NCBI RefSeq assembly: GCF_900177275.1
Contig: NZ_FXAG01000021.1
Span: forward strand, 1-64,000
DNA: 64,000 nt
Reading direction: 5' to 3'
Source: Pseudogulbenkiania subflava DSM 22618
Lineage (GTDB): Bacteria > Pseudomonadota > Gammaproteobacteria > Burkholderiales > Chromobacteriaceae
Below, one piece after another: positions 37,162-47,011 of the stretch. The number at the start of each line of letters is the position of its first letter. Position 1 is the stretch's first letter. The translations under genes and the position numbers were made by a program. Under the pieces are notes generated by a model. It was given only the letters and a program-made list of their open reading frames with translations, did not search any database and was not told where the DNA came from.

Positions 37162-38295
37162 TCAGTTTACGCTGAGCGCGGGGGCTTCGTACATCCAGAA
37201 CTCGCTCTGGCGGCGCACCACTTCAGACAGCGAGCCGCTGTCGTCGTAGACCTGGCGCAGCCAATGACTGTCGAGGCGGCGCTGCAGTATCCGTTCGCGC
37301 AACGCATTGTGCTGGGCCTCGATGCCGAGTGCTTGTGCGTGTGGCAACAGCCCGTTGAGGGTGTCCAGCATGTCTTCCAGCAGGCTGGTCTGACGTTTCT
37401 TCACTCCGTCCACCAGCACCGCGTCGTAGCCGAAGCGGCACGCCTGAAAGCGGTTGTAGCTGTAGGTCAGGTAATGGGCCGGCGAGATATCGTCCCAGCC
37501 ATCTTCGAAGCATTGCCGGGCCAGCATTTGGGCGTACGCTGCCAGCAGCACCGGGGTATCCACCCCCAGCGGGGTGTCGCAGATGCGGATTTCCACCGTG
37601 CCATATTCCGGCTTGGGGCGAATGTCCCAGTAGAAATCCTTCATGCTCGCCACGATGCCGAGGTCGGCCATGCCGGTGAAGTAGTCGTTGAATTCGTCCC
37701 AGTTGCCGACGCACGGCATCGAGCCGGATAGCGGAAAAGCGTTGACGCTGGTCAGCCGCGAACTCTGGAACAGCGTATCGACCCCCTGGTGGAACGGGGA
37801 CGAGGCGGACAGGGCGATGAAGTGCGGAATGTAGCGCGACAGGTAGTGCGTCAGTCGCACCGCGGTGTCGCCATCCGGGCAGCCGATATGGATATGCTGG
37901 CCATAGACGGTGAACTGCTTGGCGAGGTAGCCGTATAGCTCGGAAACCAGCTGGTAGCGCTCCTTGGGGTAGATGCGCTGGTCGCTCCAGTGCTGGAACG
38001 GGTGGGAACCGCCGCCGGCGAGTCCCAGGTTGAGCTTCTCGGCCGTGCGCACCAGCAGGGCGCGGATGGCCAGCAATTCCTCGAGCATGGCGTTGACGTC
38101 GCTATGCACGGCCGTGCCGATCTCGATCATGCCCTGGGTGATCTCCGGCTTGATGTCGTAGCCGTGTGGGCGGCGCCCGAGCAGATGCAGGAGATCGTCG
38201 GAGCCGCGTGTCAGGTTGTAGTCGCGGCGGTTGACGATCATCAGTTCCAGTTCCACGCCCAGTGTCAGGGGCTGGCTGGTCGAAAATTCCAGCAT
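37162..38295 (-). CDS. YbdK-type carboxylate-amine ligase (GCS2 family)
   Basis: A 377-residue member of the glutamate-cysteine ligase family 2. It opens LTLGVELELMIVNRRDYNL and contains DIKPEITQGMIEIGT, AGGGSHPFQHW, YGQHIHIG and KPEYGTVEIRICDTP. E. coli YbdK has weak gamma-glutamate-cysteine ligase activity; the physiological role is unknown. The start at 38295 is preceded by AAGGAAGGATC. It lies 13 nt after the antiporter stop codon, so the two are likely one transcript. Confidence 0.9.
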   Translation of the reverse strand: MLEFSTSQPLTLGVELELMIVNRRDYNLTRGSDDLLHLLGRRPHGYDIKPEITQGMIEIGTAVHSDVNAMLEELLAIRALLVRTAEKLNLGLAGGGSHPFQHWSDQRIYPKERYQLVSELYGYLAKQFTVYGQHIHIGCPDGDTAVRLTHYLSRYIPHFIALSASSPFHQGVDTLFQSSRLTSVNAFPLSGSMPCVGNWDEFNDYFTGMADLGIVASMKDFYWDIRPKPEYGTVEIRICDTPLGVDTPVLLAAYAQMLARQCFEDGWDDISPAHYLTYSYNRFQACRFGYDAVLVDGVKKRQTSLLEDMLDTLNGLLPHAQALGIEAQHNALRERILQRRLDSHWLRQVYDDSGSLSEVVRRQSEFWMYEAPALSVN

Positions 38296-38308
38296 GATCC
38301 TTCCTTTC

Positions 38309-39502
38309 TCAGTCGCGGGTTTCCTGCGCGCAGCGCAGGGCAAAGCGCGTCACGATGGGGCCCAGCAGCTCCGTCAGGCAGAGCACCGAGAGCAGAAAGC
38401 CGCTGAATTCGGCCGCCCCTGCCGACAGGGTCAGGGCGCCCATCGTCATCAGTATGACGGCGCTGCCGGACATCGGTAGCAGGCCCAGGCCGAGCAATGC
38501 GCCATGCCTTGGGGGGAGTCCGTTACTGCGGGCGGCGACCCACCACGAGCCGGCGGCCAGCAGGCTGCGTACCAGCACGAAGCCGATGGCGGGAGGCCAT
38601 AGCGATGCCAGGGGAAGTGGCATCAACTGCGCCCCGGCGGCCACGAAGAAGGCGACAAAGAAGAAACTGGAGCGGCTCGACAGGCTGGGTTCGGCCACGG
38701 CATAACCGCGTTCCAGGTTGCGCGTGGCCAGGCCGAAGACCAGGATGGCCAGTGCCGGCAGCAGCTTGAGCATGGCGGAGAGTCCCACCACCAGGGCGAT
38801 CAGGCCAAACATCAGCACGGTCTGTGCCTCTCGCTTCCCTCCACCCAGCCAGACGTTGAGCCGGATCGCCAGGAGGCCGGCCACCAGGCCCAGCAGGACC
38901 GAGCCCAGCAGAAGCCAGCCTGGCATCAGAATGAACGCTTCCACGCCATGGCCGGCGCTGAAATGGGTAAACGACAGCGCAAGGGTGAATACCGTCAGGC
39001 TCAACAGGTTGTTGAGCCCGGTGCTGGCCATCAGGCGTTCGGTTACCTGGCCTTCGGCCCGGCTTTCCCGCACCAGTTCCAGCAGCACCACCGGCGAGGT
39101 CGCGATGCCGATGGCGGCGAGCAAGGAGGCCGGAGCCATCGGGAAGCCCGAGAACGTGAGCAGGGCCAGCAGGCCGAGAAAGGTGATGACGCCGCTCAGC
39201 AAGGCGGTGGCGAACAGCGCTTTTTCACGGCGCAGCCAGCGCAAGTCGACGCGCCGGCCCATGTCGAACAGTGCCAGACCCAGCGCCAGCTGGATGAACA
39301 GGCCGGCCTCGTCGATCAACTGCTGGTCCAGCAATTTGAGGCCCGAAGGGCCGATGATCAGGCCGCTCAGGATGTAGCCGGTGATGCCGGGGAGTTTGGC
39401 TACACGGACAGCAATCTGCCCGCCGAGTACTCCCAGCGCCAGCAGAATGCCGAAGGCGGCAAGCGGATTCAGGGCGAGCGATTGCCAGGGCAAGTCGTGC
39501 AT
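38309..39502 (-). CDS. cation:proton antiporter, CPA2 family
   Basis: A 397-residue integral membrane protein with about twelve hydrophobic segments. It has the KefB/CPA2 signatures GITGYILSGLIIGPSGL near residues 39-53 and LGLALFDMGRRVDLRWLRR, plus a conserved polar stretch IGIATSPVVLLELVRES. No C-terminal TrkA-N (RCK) domain is present, so it is the transport domain only. The predicted activity is exchange of Na+ or K+ for protons. A perfect AGGAGG precedes the ATG. It is the first gene of the antiporter-YbdK-nudC run. Confidence 0.9.
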   Translation of the reverse strand: MHDLPWQSLALNPLAAFGILLALGVLGGQIAVRVAKLPGITGYILSGLIIGPSGLKLLDQQLIDEAGLFIQLALGLALFDMGRRVDLRWLRREKALFATALLSGVITFLGLLALLTFSGFPMAPASLLAAIGIATSPVVLLELVRESRAEGQVTERLMASTGLNNLLSLTVFTLALSFTHFSAGHGVEAFILMPGWLLLGSVLLGLVAGLLAIRLNVWLGGGKREAQTVLMFGLIALVVGLSAMLKLLPALAILVFGLATRNLERGYAVAEPSLSSRSSFFFVAFFVAAGAQLMPLPLASLWPPAIGFVLVRSLLAAGSWWVAARSNGLPPRHGALLGLGLLPMSGSAVILMTMGALTLSAGAAEFSGFLLSVLCLTELLGPIVTRFALRCAQETRD

Positions 39503-39756
39503 GAAACCTCCTTTGGTGTGTTTTTATACGAAGCTCGGCGGCGGGGGCCCTGAGGCTGGTGCAGGTCGGCTTCGGTGGCGGGCTGTCCAATCGGTGTCAT
39601 GGCGACGCGAGTGGGGCCGTGCCGGCCGTAGCATTGTTGATGCTAGCCTGTCACCCCTGGCTCTGCATCGCACTCGGGGTGGGGGCTTTGCCAACTTGAG
39701 GGAGTGGCAGAAAGGTGTAGCATCATGAAGTGACGTGAGAATGACGCGAGAGTTTC

Positions 39757-40530
39757 ATGGTCTTTGGTTTTTTTGGCCGAAGGGCTGCGGCCGAGTCCGA
39801 GCTTGCCCAGCTCCGGCAGCGGGCTGAGCGTATGCCGCTGCTGGCCGGGTTGAGCCGTGCCGAACTCACCCAGCTGGTCGCCTTGGCAGCCGTTTTTGCC
39901 CGCGACAAAGCCTTCACTGGAGCCGCCGGCTTGGTGGTGAAGCCGTCGATGGTGGTGTCGGTCTTGCTGCAGATGGCGCTGCCGGTGATGAACCTTGGCA
40001 AGGAGGCGCTGGCCGGTTGGGAAGAGGTGGTGCTGTACCCGTCCGCTTTTGTCGTGCGTGACCACTGGATGGCGCCAGGGGGCGTGGTCCATGAAGGGGA
40101 CAGCGTGCTGATTGGCCAGGCGCGACTGGACGGCCCGGTCGTCTTGTCCTGGCCGGATGTGAAGCGCTCCACCGGTCGTGATGGCTGGAACGTGGTGATC
40201 CATGAAATCGCCCACAAGCTCGATATGCTCAACGGCGACGCCAACGGTTTCCCGCCGCTGCACAAGGGTATGAATCGGGAGCAATGGTCGCAGGCCTGGG
40301 CTGCCGCCTATGCCGATTTTCAGCAACAATTGGAACGTGAAGGCGAAATGGCGGAGGAGGGCTGGCTTGATCCCTATGCGGCCGAAAGCCCGGCCGAATT
40401 CTTCGCGGTGCTCAGCGAGACGTTCTTCGAATGCCCGCAGGGGTTAGCCGAAGACTACCCGGCCGTCTACCGGCAGCTGGTGGCTTTCTACCGGCAAGAT
40501 ACGCTGGCGCGCTTGTCCACGCTAGAATGA
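39757..40530 (+). CDS. mtfA: MtfA-type zinc peptidase (M90 family)
   Basis: A 257-residue protein of the M90 family with the zinc motif HEIAHKLD (about residues 149-156) and the downstream acidic ligand region AESPAEFFAVLSETFFE. In E. coli MtfA binds the Mlc repressor and thereby affects the glucose PTS. Whether an Mlc partner exists here is unknown. The ORF begins MVFGFFGRRAAAE. The ribosome binding site is weak. Confidence 0.9.
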   Translation: MVFGFFGRRAAAESELAQLRQRAERMPLLAGLSRAELTQLVALAAVFARDKAFTGAAGLVVKPSMVVSVLLQMALPVMNLGKEALAGWEEVVLYPSAFVVRDHWMAPGGVVHEGDSVLIGQARLDGPVVLSWPDVKRSTGRDGWNVVIHEIAHKLDMLNGDANGFPPLHKGMNREQWSQAWAAAYADFQQQLEREGEMAEEGWLDPYAAESPAEFFAVLSETFFECPQGLAEDYPAVYRQLVAFYRQDTLARLSTLE

Positions 40531-40566
40531 GCGTCTGTTCATCCTGACCCGGGCGGTTGCTTTCAC

Positions 40567-40761
40567 ATGTATCTCATTCTGATCGGCTGGCTCTACGTGG
40601 TGCTGATGATGGCGGTGGTGCAGGACAGCCCCATCCGCATGGCCTTCATCATCGTGTTTCTGGCGGTGCTGCCCGGGCTATTGTTTACGCGGCTGGTACG
40701 GCGCCGTTTGCGCAAGAAGGTCGAGCTTGCCGAGGCCGAGGGCGAAGAGCCCGCTGCTTGA
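40567..40761 (+). CDS. small membrane protein of unknown function
   Basis: A 64-residue ORF with two hydrophobic helices (MYLILIGWLYVVLMMAVV and IIVFLAVLPGLLF), a basic segment (RLVRRRLRKK) and an acidic tail. Codon use and composition look real. It lies 36 nt after mtfA and just before the rpsB promoter. I do not recognise the family. Confidence 0.7.
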   Translation: MYLILIGWLYVVLMMAVVQDSPIRMAFIIVFLAVLPGLLFTRLVRRRLRKKVELAEAEGEEPAA

Positions 40762-40869
40762 GCAGACTCTGTCCGCGGTGCTATACTTCTGCGCGCCCTG
40801 CATTTCGCAGGGTTTTTACTACGCACATTCGCGCCGAAAGGGTGTCCGAACAGGATTCTGCGCGCGAAT
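40758..40869 (+). promoter_or_regulatory. rpsB promoter and structured leader
   Basis: TTGAGC (40758-40763), an 18-nt spacer and TATACT (40782-40787) form a likely promoter. Almost at the expected transcription start comes CCCTGC-ATTTC-GCAGGG (40796-40812) with five T, a small terminator-like hairpin. A second hairpin, ATTCGCGC (40827-40834) with GCGCGAAT (40862-40869), follows, then the ribosome binding site TAGGAG. Ribosomal protein S2 represses its own mRNA through a leader in other bacteria; these hairpins are candidates for such control. Confidence 0.5.
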
Positions 40870-40896
40870 GGAGGCCTAACCCTTTAGGAGTTTTGC

Positions 40897-41625
40897 ATGA
40901 CCACCAACGTTACCATGCGCCAGATGCTGGAAGCCGGCGTTCACTTCGGCCACCAAACCCGTTTCTGGAACCCGAAAATGGCTCAGTACATTTTCGGCAG
41001 CCGCAACAAGATCCACATCATCAACCTGGAAAAGACCCTTCCGCTGTTCGTTGAAGCTCAGGAATACGTACGTCGCCTGGCTGCCAACAAGGGTACCGTC
41101 CTGTTTGTGGGCACCAAGCGTCAGGCGCGTGAGATTGTTCGTGAAGAAGCAGCCCGTTGTGGCATGCCGTTCGTCGATCACCGCTGGCTCGGCGGCATGC
41201 TGACCAACTACAAGACCGTTAAGCAGTCCATCAAGCGTCTTGAAGAAAAGCGTGCCATCCTGGAAAGCTCCGGCGACACCGGTTACAACAAGAAAGAGCT
41301 GCTGGACCTCGAGCGCGAAGTTGAGAAGCTGGAGCGTTCGCTGGGCGGTATCAAGGACATGAAAGGTCTGCCGGACGCCATCTTCGTTATCGACACCGGC
41401 TACCAGAAGGGCACCGTTGTTGAAGCCAAGAAGCTGGGCATCCCGCTGATCGGCGTGGTTGATACCAACAACTCGCCGGAAGGCATCAATTACGTAATCC
41501 CGGGTAACGACGACTCCAACCGCGCCATCCGCCTGTACGCCCGCGGCATCGCCGACGCCGTGCTGGAAGGCCGCGCACAGTCGCTGCAGGAAATCGTTGC
41601 TGCTGAGCCGGCTCAAGCCGAGTAA
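40897..41625 (+). CDS. rpsB: 30S ribosomal protein S2
   Basis: Component of the small subunit at the head-body junction. The 242-residue product has the S2 signatures [31 protein letters not shown] and PDAIFVIDT. It starts after a TAGGAG site. It opens the rpsB-tsf-pyrH-frr-uppS-cdsA-dxr-rseP-bamA series, with an attenuator-type hairpin before tsf. Confidence 0.98.
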   Translation: MTTNVTMRQMLEAGVHFGHQTRFWNPKMAQYIFGSRNKIHIINLEKTLPLFVEAQEYVRRLAANKGTVLFVGTKRQAREIVREEAARCGMPFVDHRWLGGMLTNYKTVKQSIKRLEEKRAILESSGDTGYNKKELLDLEREVEKLERSLGGIKDMKGLPDAIFVIDTGYQKGTVVEAKKLGIPLIGVVDTNNSPEGINYVIPGNDDSNRAIRLYARGIADAVLEGRAQSLQEIVAAEPAQAE

Positions 41626-41636
41626 GCACGGACCTG

Positions 41637-41662
41637 AAAAAGGGGCGTAAGCCCCTTTTTTT
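41637..41662 (+). terminator. terminator/attenuator between rpsB and tsf
   Basis: AAAAAGGGGC-GTAA-GCCCCTTTTTTT. It probably reduces but does not stop read-through, since rpsB and tsf are normally co-transcribed. Confidence 0.8.
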
Positions 41663-41710
41663 GAACCCGCACCGCTTTACGTAAAAAGATACTGTTAAGG
41701 AGTTTCAAGC

Positions 41711-42580
41711 ATGGCGGAAATTACCGCAAAAATGGTCTCGGACCTGCGCGCTGCTACCGGCCTTGGCATGATGGAGTGCAAGAAGGCGCTGGTTGAAGCT
41801 GAAGGCGATCTGGCCAAGGCCGAAGAAATCCTGCGCATCAAGTCGGGCAACAAGGCCTCCAAGATGGCCGGCCGCCTGGCTGCCGAAGGCATCATCGGTT
41901 CCTTCATCGAAGGCGGCGTTGGCGCCCTGGTGGAAGTGAACTGCGAAACCGACTTCGTTGCCAAAGACCCGACCTTCCTGGCGCTGGCTGCTGCCGCTGC
42001 CAAGGCTGTCGTTGTCGCCAACCCGGCCGACGTCGAAGCGCTGGGCGCCGTTGAAGTGGACGGTCAGTCGGTGGAAGAAATCCGCAAGGCTGCCATCGCC
42101 AAGCTGGGCGAGAACATGACCATTCGTCGTTTCGTTCGCTACGAAACCGAAGGCAAGATCGCCACCTACCTGCACGGCGCCAAGATCGGTGTCATCGTTG
42201 ACTTCAACGGTGGCGACGAGGCCCTGGGCAAGGACATCGCCATGCACATCGCCGCGTCCAAGCCGATCTGCGTGTCCAAGGATCAGGTTCCGGCCGAAAC
42301 CCTGGAAACCGAACGCCGCATCTACACCGAACAGGCTGCTCAGTCCGGCAAGCCGGCCGACATCGTGGCCAAGATGGTGGAAGGCCGCGTGACCAAGTTC
42401 CTGGCGGAAGTAACCCTGCTGGGCCAGCCGTTCGTGAAGAACCCGGACCAGACCATCGAGAAGCTGCTGGCTGAGAAATCCGCCTCGGTGAAAGCCTTTG
42501 CCATGTTCGTTGTGGGCGAAGGCATCGAGAAGAAGGTAGTGGACTACGCCGCTGAAGTGGCTGCCGCCGCCAAGCTGTAA
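41711..42580 (+). CDS. tsf: elongation factor Ts
   Basis: Guanine nucleotide exchange factor for EF-Tu. The 289-residue product begins [26 protein letters not shown], the EF-Ts N-terminal signature, and carries the TDFVA motif ([11 protein letters not shown]) near residue 80. It continues with the two core subdomains. A good TAAGGAG lies upstream. Its own terminator lies between it and pyrH. Confidence 0.98.
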   Translation: MAEITAKMVSDLRAATGLGMMECKKALVEAEGDLAKAEEILRIKSGNKASKMAGRLAAEGIIGSFIEGGVGALVEVNCETDFVAKDPTFLALAAAAAKAVVVANPADVEALGAVEVDGQSVEEIRKAAIAKLGENMTIRRFVRYETEGKIATYLHGAKIGVIVDFNGGDEALGKDIAMHIAASKPICVSKDQVPAETLETERRIYTEQAAQSGKPADIVAKMVEGRVTKFLAEVTLLGQPFVKNPDQTIEKLLAEKSASVKAFAMFVVGEGIEKKVVDYAAEVAAAAKL

Positions 42581-42602
42581 GTCCGGACATCTGGACTGAT
42601 TG

Positions 42603-42632
42603 AACGGCACCCTGCTTGCAGGGTGCCGTTTT
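42603..42632 (+). terminator. intrinsic terminator of tsf
   Basis: A long perfect stem, ACGGCACCCTG/CAGGGTGCCGT, followed by TTT. Confidence 0.82.
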
Positions 42633-42670
42633 GCAAATTGATTGACTGAAAAACTGCCACCGAGGTGACT

Positions 42671-43390
42671 ATGAGCCAAGCCCCTGCCTATAAACGTATT
42701 CTGCTCAAACTGTCGGGCGAAGCCCTGATGGGTGACGATAGCTACGGGATCAACCGCGCCACGATCGAGCAAATCGTGGGACAGATCAAAGAAGTGGTTG
42801 ATCTGGGTATTGAGGTAGGCATCGTCATCGGCGGCGGAAACATCTTCCGCGGCGTGGCACCGGCAGCCTCCGGCATGGATCGTGCCACGGCCGACTACAT
42901 GGGCATGATGGCGACCGTGATGAATGCGCTGGCCCTCAAGGATGCCATGACCAAGGTGGGTCTGGTGGCCCGGGTGCAATCGGCGTTGACCATGCAGCAA
43001 ATCGCCGAACCGTACGTGCGTGGCAAGGCCATGCAATACCTGGAAGAGGGCAAGGTCGTTATCTTCGCAGCCGGCACCGGCAATCCGTTCTTCACCACCG
43101 ACACGGCGGCGGCATTGCGCGGCATGGAGATGAACGTCGATATCATGCTCAAGGCCACCAAGGTGGACGGCGTGTATACCGACGACCCGAAGAAGAACCC
43201 GGATGCCCAGCGTTACCAGACGCTGACCTTCGACGAGGCGATCTCTCGCAACCTCAAGGTGATGGATGCCACCGCCTTTGCACTGTGCCGCGACCAGAAC
43301 CTCAATATCAAGGTATTCAGCATCTTCAAGGCCGGCGCACTCAAGCGGGTAGTGCTTGGCGAAGACGAAGGCACGCTGGTACACTGCTGA
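42671..43390 (+). CDS. pyrH: uridylate kinase
   Basis: Phosphorylates UMP to UDP; a hexameric amino acid kinase fold enzyme. The 239-residue product has [24 protein letters not shown], and [15 protein letters not shown]. The upstream GTG (42665) is in frame, but GAGGTGACT places the ribosome binding site correctly for ATG 42671. Followed by a hairpin before frr. Confidence 0.97.
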   Translation: MSQAPAYKRILLKLSGEALMGDDSYGINRATIEQIVGQIKEVVDLGIEVGIVIGGGNIFRGVAPAASGMDRATADYMGMMATVMNALALKDAMTKVGLVARVQSALTMQQIAEPYVRGKAMQYLEEGKVVIFAAGTGNPFFTTDTAAALRGMEMNVDIMLKATKVDGVYTDDPKKNPDAQRYQTLTFDEAISRNLKVMDATAFALCRDQNLNIKVFSIFKAGALKRVVLGEDEGTLVHC

Positions 43391-43410
43391 GCCTTACAGA
43401 ATAGCAAAAG

Positions 43411-43447
43411 GGCGGAAACGGCAATAGCCGCTTTCCGCCTTGTTTTT
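43411..43447 (+). terminator. intrinsic terminator/attenuator between pyrH and frr
   Basis: GGCGGAAACGGC (43411-43422) pairs with 43427-43439 with one bulge, followed by TTGTTTTT. Confidence 0.78.
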
Positions 43448-43468
43448 CCAAGTTTCCATGGAGTTGAC

Positions 43469-44026
43469 ATGATTAACGACGTCAAGAAATCGGCCGAACA
43501 GAAGATGCAAAAGTCGCTGGAAGCCTTCAAGACCGATCTGGGCAAGGTTCGTACCGGCCGCGCGCATACCGGTATTCTGGATCATGTCATGGTGGACTAC
43601 TACGGCAGCGACGTGCCTGTAAATCAGGTGGCCAACGTCACCCTGATCGACGCGCGCACCATCGGCGTACAGCCGTGGGAAAAGAACATGCTGGGCAAGA
43701 TCGAAAAAGCGATCCGCGACTCCGACCTCGGCCTCAATCCGGCCTCGATGGGCGAGATCATCCGCGTGCCGATGCCGATGCTGACCGAAGAGCGCCGCAA
43801 GGATCTGATCAAGCTGGTGCGAGGCGAGGCTGAAGGCGCCCGCGTTGCCGTGCGCAACATCCGTCGCGATGCCAACAACGAGTTCAAGAACCTGCTGAAG
43901 GACAAGTCCATCACCGAGGACGACGAGCGCCGCGGCCAGGACGAGATCCAGAAGCTGACCGACAAGTACATTGCCGAAATCGACAAGGCTCTTGCCACCA
44001 AAGAAACCGATCTGATGGCGGTATAA
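43469..44026 (+). CDS. frr: ribosome recycling factor
   Basis: Splits post-termination ribosomes together with EF-G. The 185-residue product is full length, with a three-helix bundle and inserted beta domain ([30 protein letters not shown]). It ends [17 protein letters not shown] precedes the ATG. uppS begins 10 nt later. Confidence 0.98.
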   Translation: MINDVKKSAEQKMQKSLEAFKTDLGKVRTGRAHTGILDHVMVDYYGSDVPVNQVANVTLIDARTIGVQPWEKNMLGKIEKAIRDSDLGLNPASMGEIIRVPMPMLTEERRKDLIKLVRGEAEGARVAVRNIRRDANNEFKNLLKDKSITEDDERRGQDEIQKLTDKYIAEIDKALATKETDLMAV

Positions 44027-44036
44027 GGGGAACGAC

Positions 44037-44786
44037 TTGTTCGGTAGTTCCACTAGTTCCATCCCCGAAGTCCGTCCGGTTCCACGCCATATTGCCATCA
44101 TCATGGATGGCAATGGGCGCTGGGCCAAGAAACGCTTCCTGCCCCGTGTCGCGGGTCACAAAAAGGGCCTGAGCACGGTCAGGGAAGTCGTGGCGGGCTG
44201 CCAGGAACTCGGCGTCGAGTACCTGACGCTGTTTGCCTTTTCCACCGAAAACTGGCGCCGTCCGCCGGACGAGGTCTCCTTCCTGATGGACCTCTTCTTG
44301 AATGCGCTGGAGAACGAGGTGGAGAAGCTGCACTCCAACGATATCCGCCTCAAGGTCATCGGCGACCGTTCCCGTTTTGCTCCGCGCATCGTGGAGCGTA
44401 TCGACGCGGCCGAAGCGCGCACCGCCGCCAACGGTGGGTTGGTGCTGACCATCGCCGCCGACTACGGTGGCCGCTGGGACATGCTGCAGGCCGTCAACCA
44501 GATGATCGGAGAGGGCGCAACCGCCATCACCGAAGAGGCGTTGGCCGGCCGGCTGTCGATGGCCTATGCACCGGAACCCGATCTGTTCATCCGCACCGGC
44601 GGGGAGCAGCGCATCAGCAACTTCCTGCTCTGGCAACTGGCTTACAGCGAACTGTACTTCACCGACTTGCTCTGGCCCGATTTCGACAAGCGGGCCCTGG
44701 GAGATGCGGTGCAATCCTATCGGTGTCGCGAACGCCGTTTTGGCCGCACCAGCGAACAACTGCCTGCCTCGCTGCGCCGGGACTGA
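44037..44786 (+). CDS. uppS: undecaprenyl diphosphate synthase
   Basis: Extends farnesyl diphosphate with eight isoprenes in cis to form the carrier lipid of peptidoglycan and O-antigen. The 249-residue product has [15 protein letters not shown] (catalytic Asp and P-loop), [24 protein letters not shown] and [24 protein letters not shown]. The start is a TTG at 44037, six bases after a strong AAGGGG; no ATG or GTG lies before the conserved core, so a TTG start is well supported. cdsA begins 4 nt after its stop codon. Confidence 0.95.
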   Translation: MFGSSTSSIPEVRPVPRHIAIIMDGNGRWAKKRFLPRVAGHKKGLSTVREVVAGCQELGVEYLTLFAFSTENWRRPPDEVSFLMDLFLNALENEVEKLHSNDIRLKVIGDRSRFAPRIVERIDAAEARTAANGGLVLTIAADYGGRWDMLQAVNQMIGEGATAITEEALAGRLSMAYAPEPDLFIRTGGEQRISNFLLWQLAYSELYFTDLLWPDFDKRALGDAVQSYRCRERRFGRTSEQLPASLRRD

Positions 44787-44790
44787 TTCC

Positions 44791-45597
44791 ATGCTGAAAA
44801 CACGCGTGCTGACCGCACTGGTGCTGCTGCCCTTGATGCTGGCCGCACTGTTCTTCTTCTCGGCCCCGTTATGGGCCGCTTTTTCGTGGCTGGTTGTTGG
44901 CCTTGCGTTGTGGGAGTACAGCCGGATGGTGGGCATGGCCGGTACCGGCCAATGGTTTTACCTGGCGGTCTCGACGCTGCTTGCGGCAGGGGCCTGGCTT
45001 GGCCGGGTCGCCGCGATGCCGTGGCTACACCTTCTGACGCTGGCTTTCTGGCTGGCGGTGGTGCCGCTGTGGTTGTCGCGGCGTTGGGTGGTCCGAAACG
45101 ACTGGGGTGCCCGACTGTTGGGTTGGCTGCTGATGTTCCCGGCCTGGTTTGCCCTGCTGGAATGGCGGCCGCAACCCGATGTGGCACAGGCGCAGCAGCT
45201 CTTGGCCATCATGGGGTTGGTCTGGGTGGCAGACATCGCAGCCTATTTTTCCGGCAAGGCGTTCGGCCGGCGCAAGCTGGCGCCGTCGATCAGCCCCGGT
45301 AAAAGCTGGGAAGGGGTCTATGGCGCGCTGGTGGCCACGGCGGCTTATGTTTTCCTGGTGAATGAACTGGGCTGGCTGCATCTGGGTCTGTCACCATGGA
45401 GCCTGCTGCTCTTGTCTCTTCCCCTGACTGCTGTCAGCATTGCCGGAGACTTGCTGGAGTCGTGGTTCAAGCGTGCTGCGGGCCTCAAGGACAGTAGCCA
45501 ACTGCTTCCCGGTCATGGTGGGGTTTATGATCGTATCGACAGTCTTATCGCCGTTCTTGCCGTGAGCAATGCCTTGCGTGCGCTGAGTGGGCTGTAG
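44791..45597 (+). CDS. cdsA: phosphatidate cytidylyltransferase
   Basis: Integral membrane enzyme making CDP-diacylglycerol from phosphatidic acid and CTP. The 268-residue product has about eight membrane segments and the C-terminal family signature DLLESWFKRAAGLKDSS followed by PGHGGVYDRIDS. ATG 44791 follows the uppS stop by 4 nt, so expression is coupled. Downstream, 45598-45832 holds weak hairpins (GTGCGG/CCGCAC at 45625-45639) and no gene. Confidence 0.95.
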   Translation: MLKTRVLTALVLLPLMLAALFFFSAPLWAAFSWLVVGLALWEYSRMVGMAGTGQWFYLAVSTLLAAGAWLGRVAAMPWLHLLTLAFWLAVVPLWLSRRWVVRNDWGARLLGWLLMFPAWFALLEWRPQPDVAQAQQLLAIMGLVWVADIAAYFSGKAFGRRKLAPSISPGKSWEGVYGALVATAAYVFLVNELGWLHLGLSPWSLLLLSLPLTAVSIAGDLLESWFKRAAGLKDSSQLLPGHGGVYDRIDSLIAVLAVSNALRALSGL

Positions 45598-45832
45598 CCT
45601 GCTATTGGCGTGATTCGCACTGCTGTGCGGGTACCGCACGCCGGGAAAAATGCCACCTTGCGGTGTTTTTGATCCAACTCGAAGGGCCATGCGTCCCGTG
45701 CTCCGTTTTGTTGCGTTACGGCGCTTGGTCAATGAATGACATCGACCTGCGCGCCCGCGCCTCGCACCCAGTGTGCCGGACGCTGGCACGGTTTACGGGC
45801 AGGTCCATAACAGGCTTCAAATCGCCAAACTG

Positions 45833-47011
45833 ATGAAACCTCAAGGAATCGTAGTACTTGGGGCAACCGGCAGCATCGGCACGAACACGCTGGATGTGGT
45901 TGCCCGACACCCGGAGCGCTACCGCGTGGTGGCGCTGGCGGCCCACCGGCAGGTAGATCGCCTGTTCGATCAGTGCCGGCAGTTTCGTCCCGTCTTCGCT
46001 GTCATGGTCGACGAGCAGGCTGCCAGCGCGCTGCGCTTGCGGCTGAATGAAGCCGGCCTGCCGGTCGAGGTCCTGACCGGTGTCCATGCCCTCGAGATGG
46101 TCGCCACCTTGCCGGAGGCAGACATGGTGATGGCCGCCATCGTCGGGGCGGCGGGCCTGCCTTCGGCGCTGGCAGCGGCCCGTGCGGGCAAGCGTATCTT
46201 GCTGGCCAACAAGGAGTCGCTGGTGGTGGCGGGGCAGCTTTTCATGAGCGCCGTACGCGAGGGAGGTGCCACCTTGCTGCCGGTCGATAGCGAGCACAAC
46301 GCCATCTTCCAGTCCTTGCCCGATGGCTATCTCGGCTCGTTGGAGCAGGCCGGGGTGCGCAAGATCATTCTGACCGCCTCGGGTGGCCCGTTCCGACAGT
46401 TGTCGTCCGCAGAGCTCCATGGTGTTACCCCGGCCCAGGCGTGCAAGCATCCGAACTGGGTGATGGGGCAGAAGATTTCTGTCGACTCCGCCTCGTTGAT
46501 GAACAAGGGGCTGGAGGTCATCGAGGCGCATTGGTTGTTCAATGCGCCTGCCGATAACATCGACGTGGTGGTGCACCCGCAGAGTGTCGTCCATTCCATG
46601 GTGCAGTACCGCGACGGTTCGGTTGTCGCCCAACTGGGTTCGCCCGACATGCGCACACCGATTGCCTACGCCATGGCGTGGCCGGAGCGGATCGATGCCG
46701 GTGTGGCCTCACTCGACTTCTTTGCCTTGTCCAATCTGACATTCGAACGGCCGGATCTGGAGCGCTTTCCCTGTCTGAAGCTGGCCTTTGAGGCGCTGCG
46801 CAGCGGCGGCGATGCCCCGGCGGTGCTGAATGCGGCCAACGAAGTTGCCGTGGCGGCCTTTCTGAACGGACAGATAGGGTTCATGGGCATTCCCGAACTG
46901 GTCGAGCAGGCCCTTGGTCGCTTCGACTTGTCCGCCAGTGCCACACTGGACGCGTTGCTGGAGAAGGATCGTGAGGTCCGCTCCTCCCTTGAGGCTCGGT
47001 TGCCGCTATGA
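45833..47011 (+). CDS. dxr: 1-deoxy-D-xylulose 5-phosphate reductoisomerase
   Basis: Converts DXP to MEP with NADPH, the committed step of the non-mevalonate isoprenoid pathway that feeds UppS. The 392-residue product has the NADPH motif [39 protein letters not shown], the flexible loop TASGGPFR, and [31 protein letters not shown] 45833 gives [16 protein letters not shown]; the preceding in-frame 20 codons have no similarity. It overlaps rseP by 4 nt (ATGA). Confidence 0.97.
   Translation: MKPQGIVVLGATGSIGTNTLDVVARHPERYRVVALAAHRQVDRLFDQCRQFRPVFAVMVDEQAASALRLRLNEAGLPVEVLTGVHALEMVATLPEADMVMAAIVGAAGLPSALAAARAGKRILLANKESLVVAGQLFMSAVREGGATLLPVDSEHNAIFQSLPDGYLGSLEQAGVRKIILTASGGPFRQLSSAELHGVTPAQACKHPNWVMGQKISVDSASLMNKGLEVIEAHWLFNAPADNIDVVVHPQSVVHSMVQYRDGSVVAQLGSPDMRTPIAYAMAWPERIDAGVASLDFFALSNLTFERPDLERFPCLKLAFEALRSGGDAPAVLNAANEVAVAAFLNGQIGFMGIPELVEQALGRFDLSASATLDALLEKDREVRSSLEARLPL

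Noticed and set aside
39503-39756. Search for a gene between the antiporter and mtfA
   Set aside because: The gap contains no ORF with coding character and no clear RNA element; it is most likely just divergent promoters.
45598-45832. Possible terminator between cdsA and dxr (CACC-TTGC-GGTG with T-run)
   Set aside because: The stem has only four pairs. The region is too weak to call, and cdsA-dxr co-transcription is usual.
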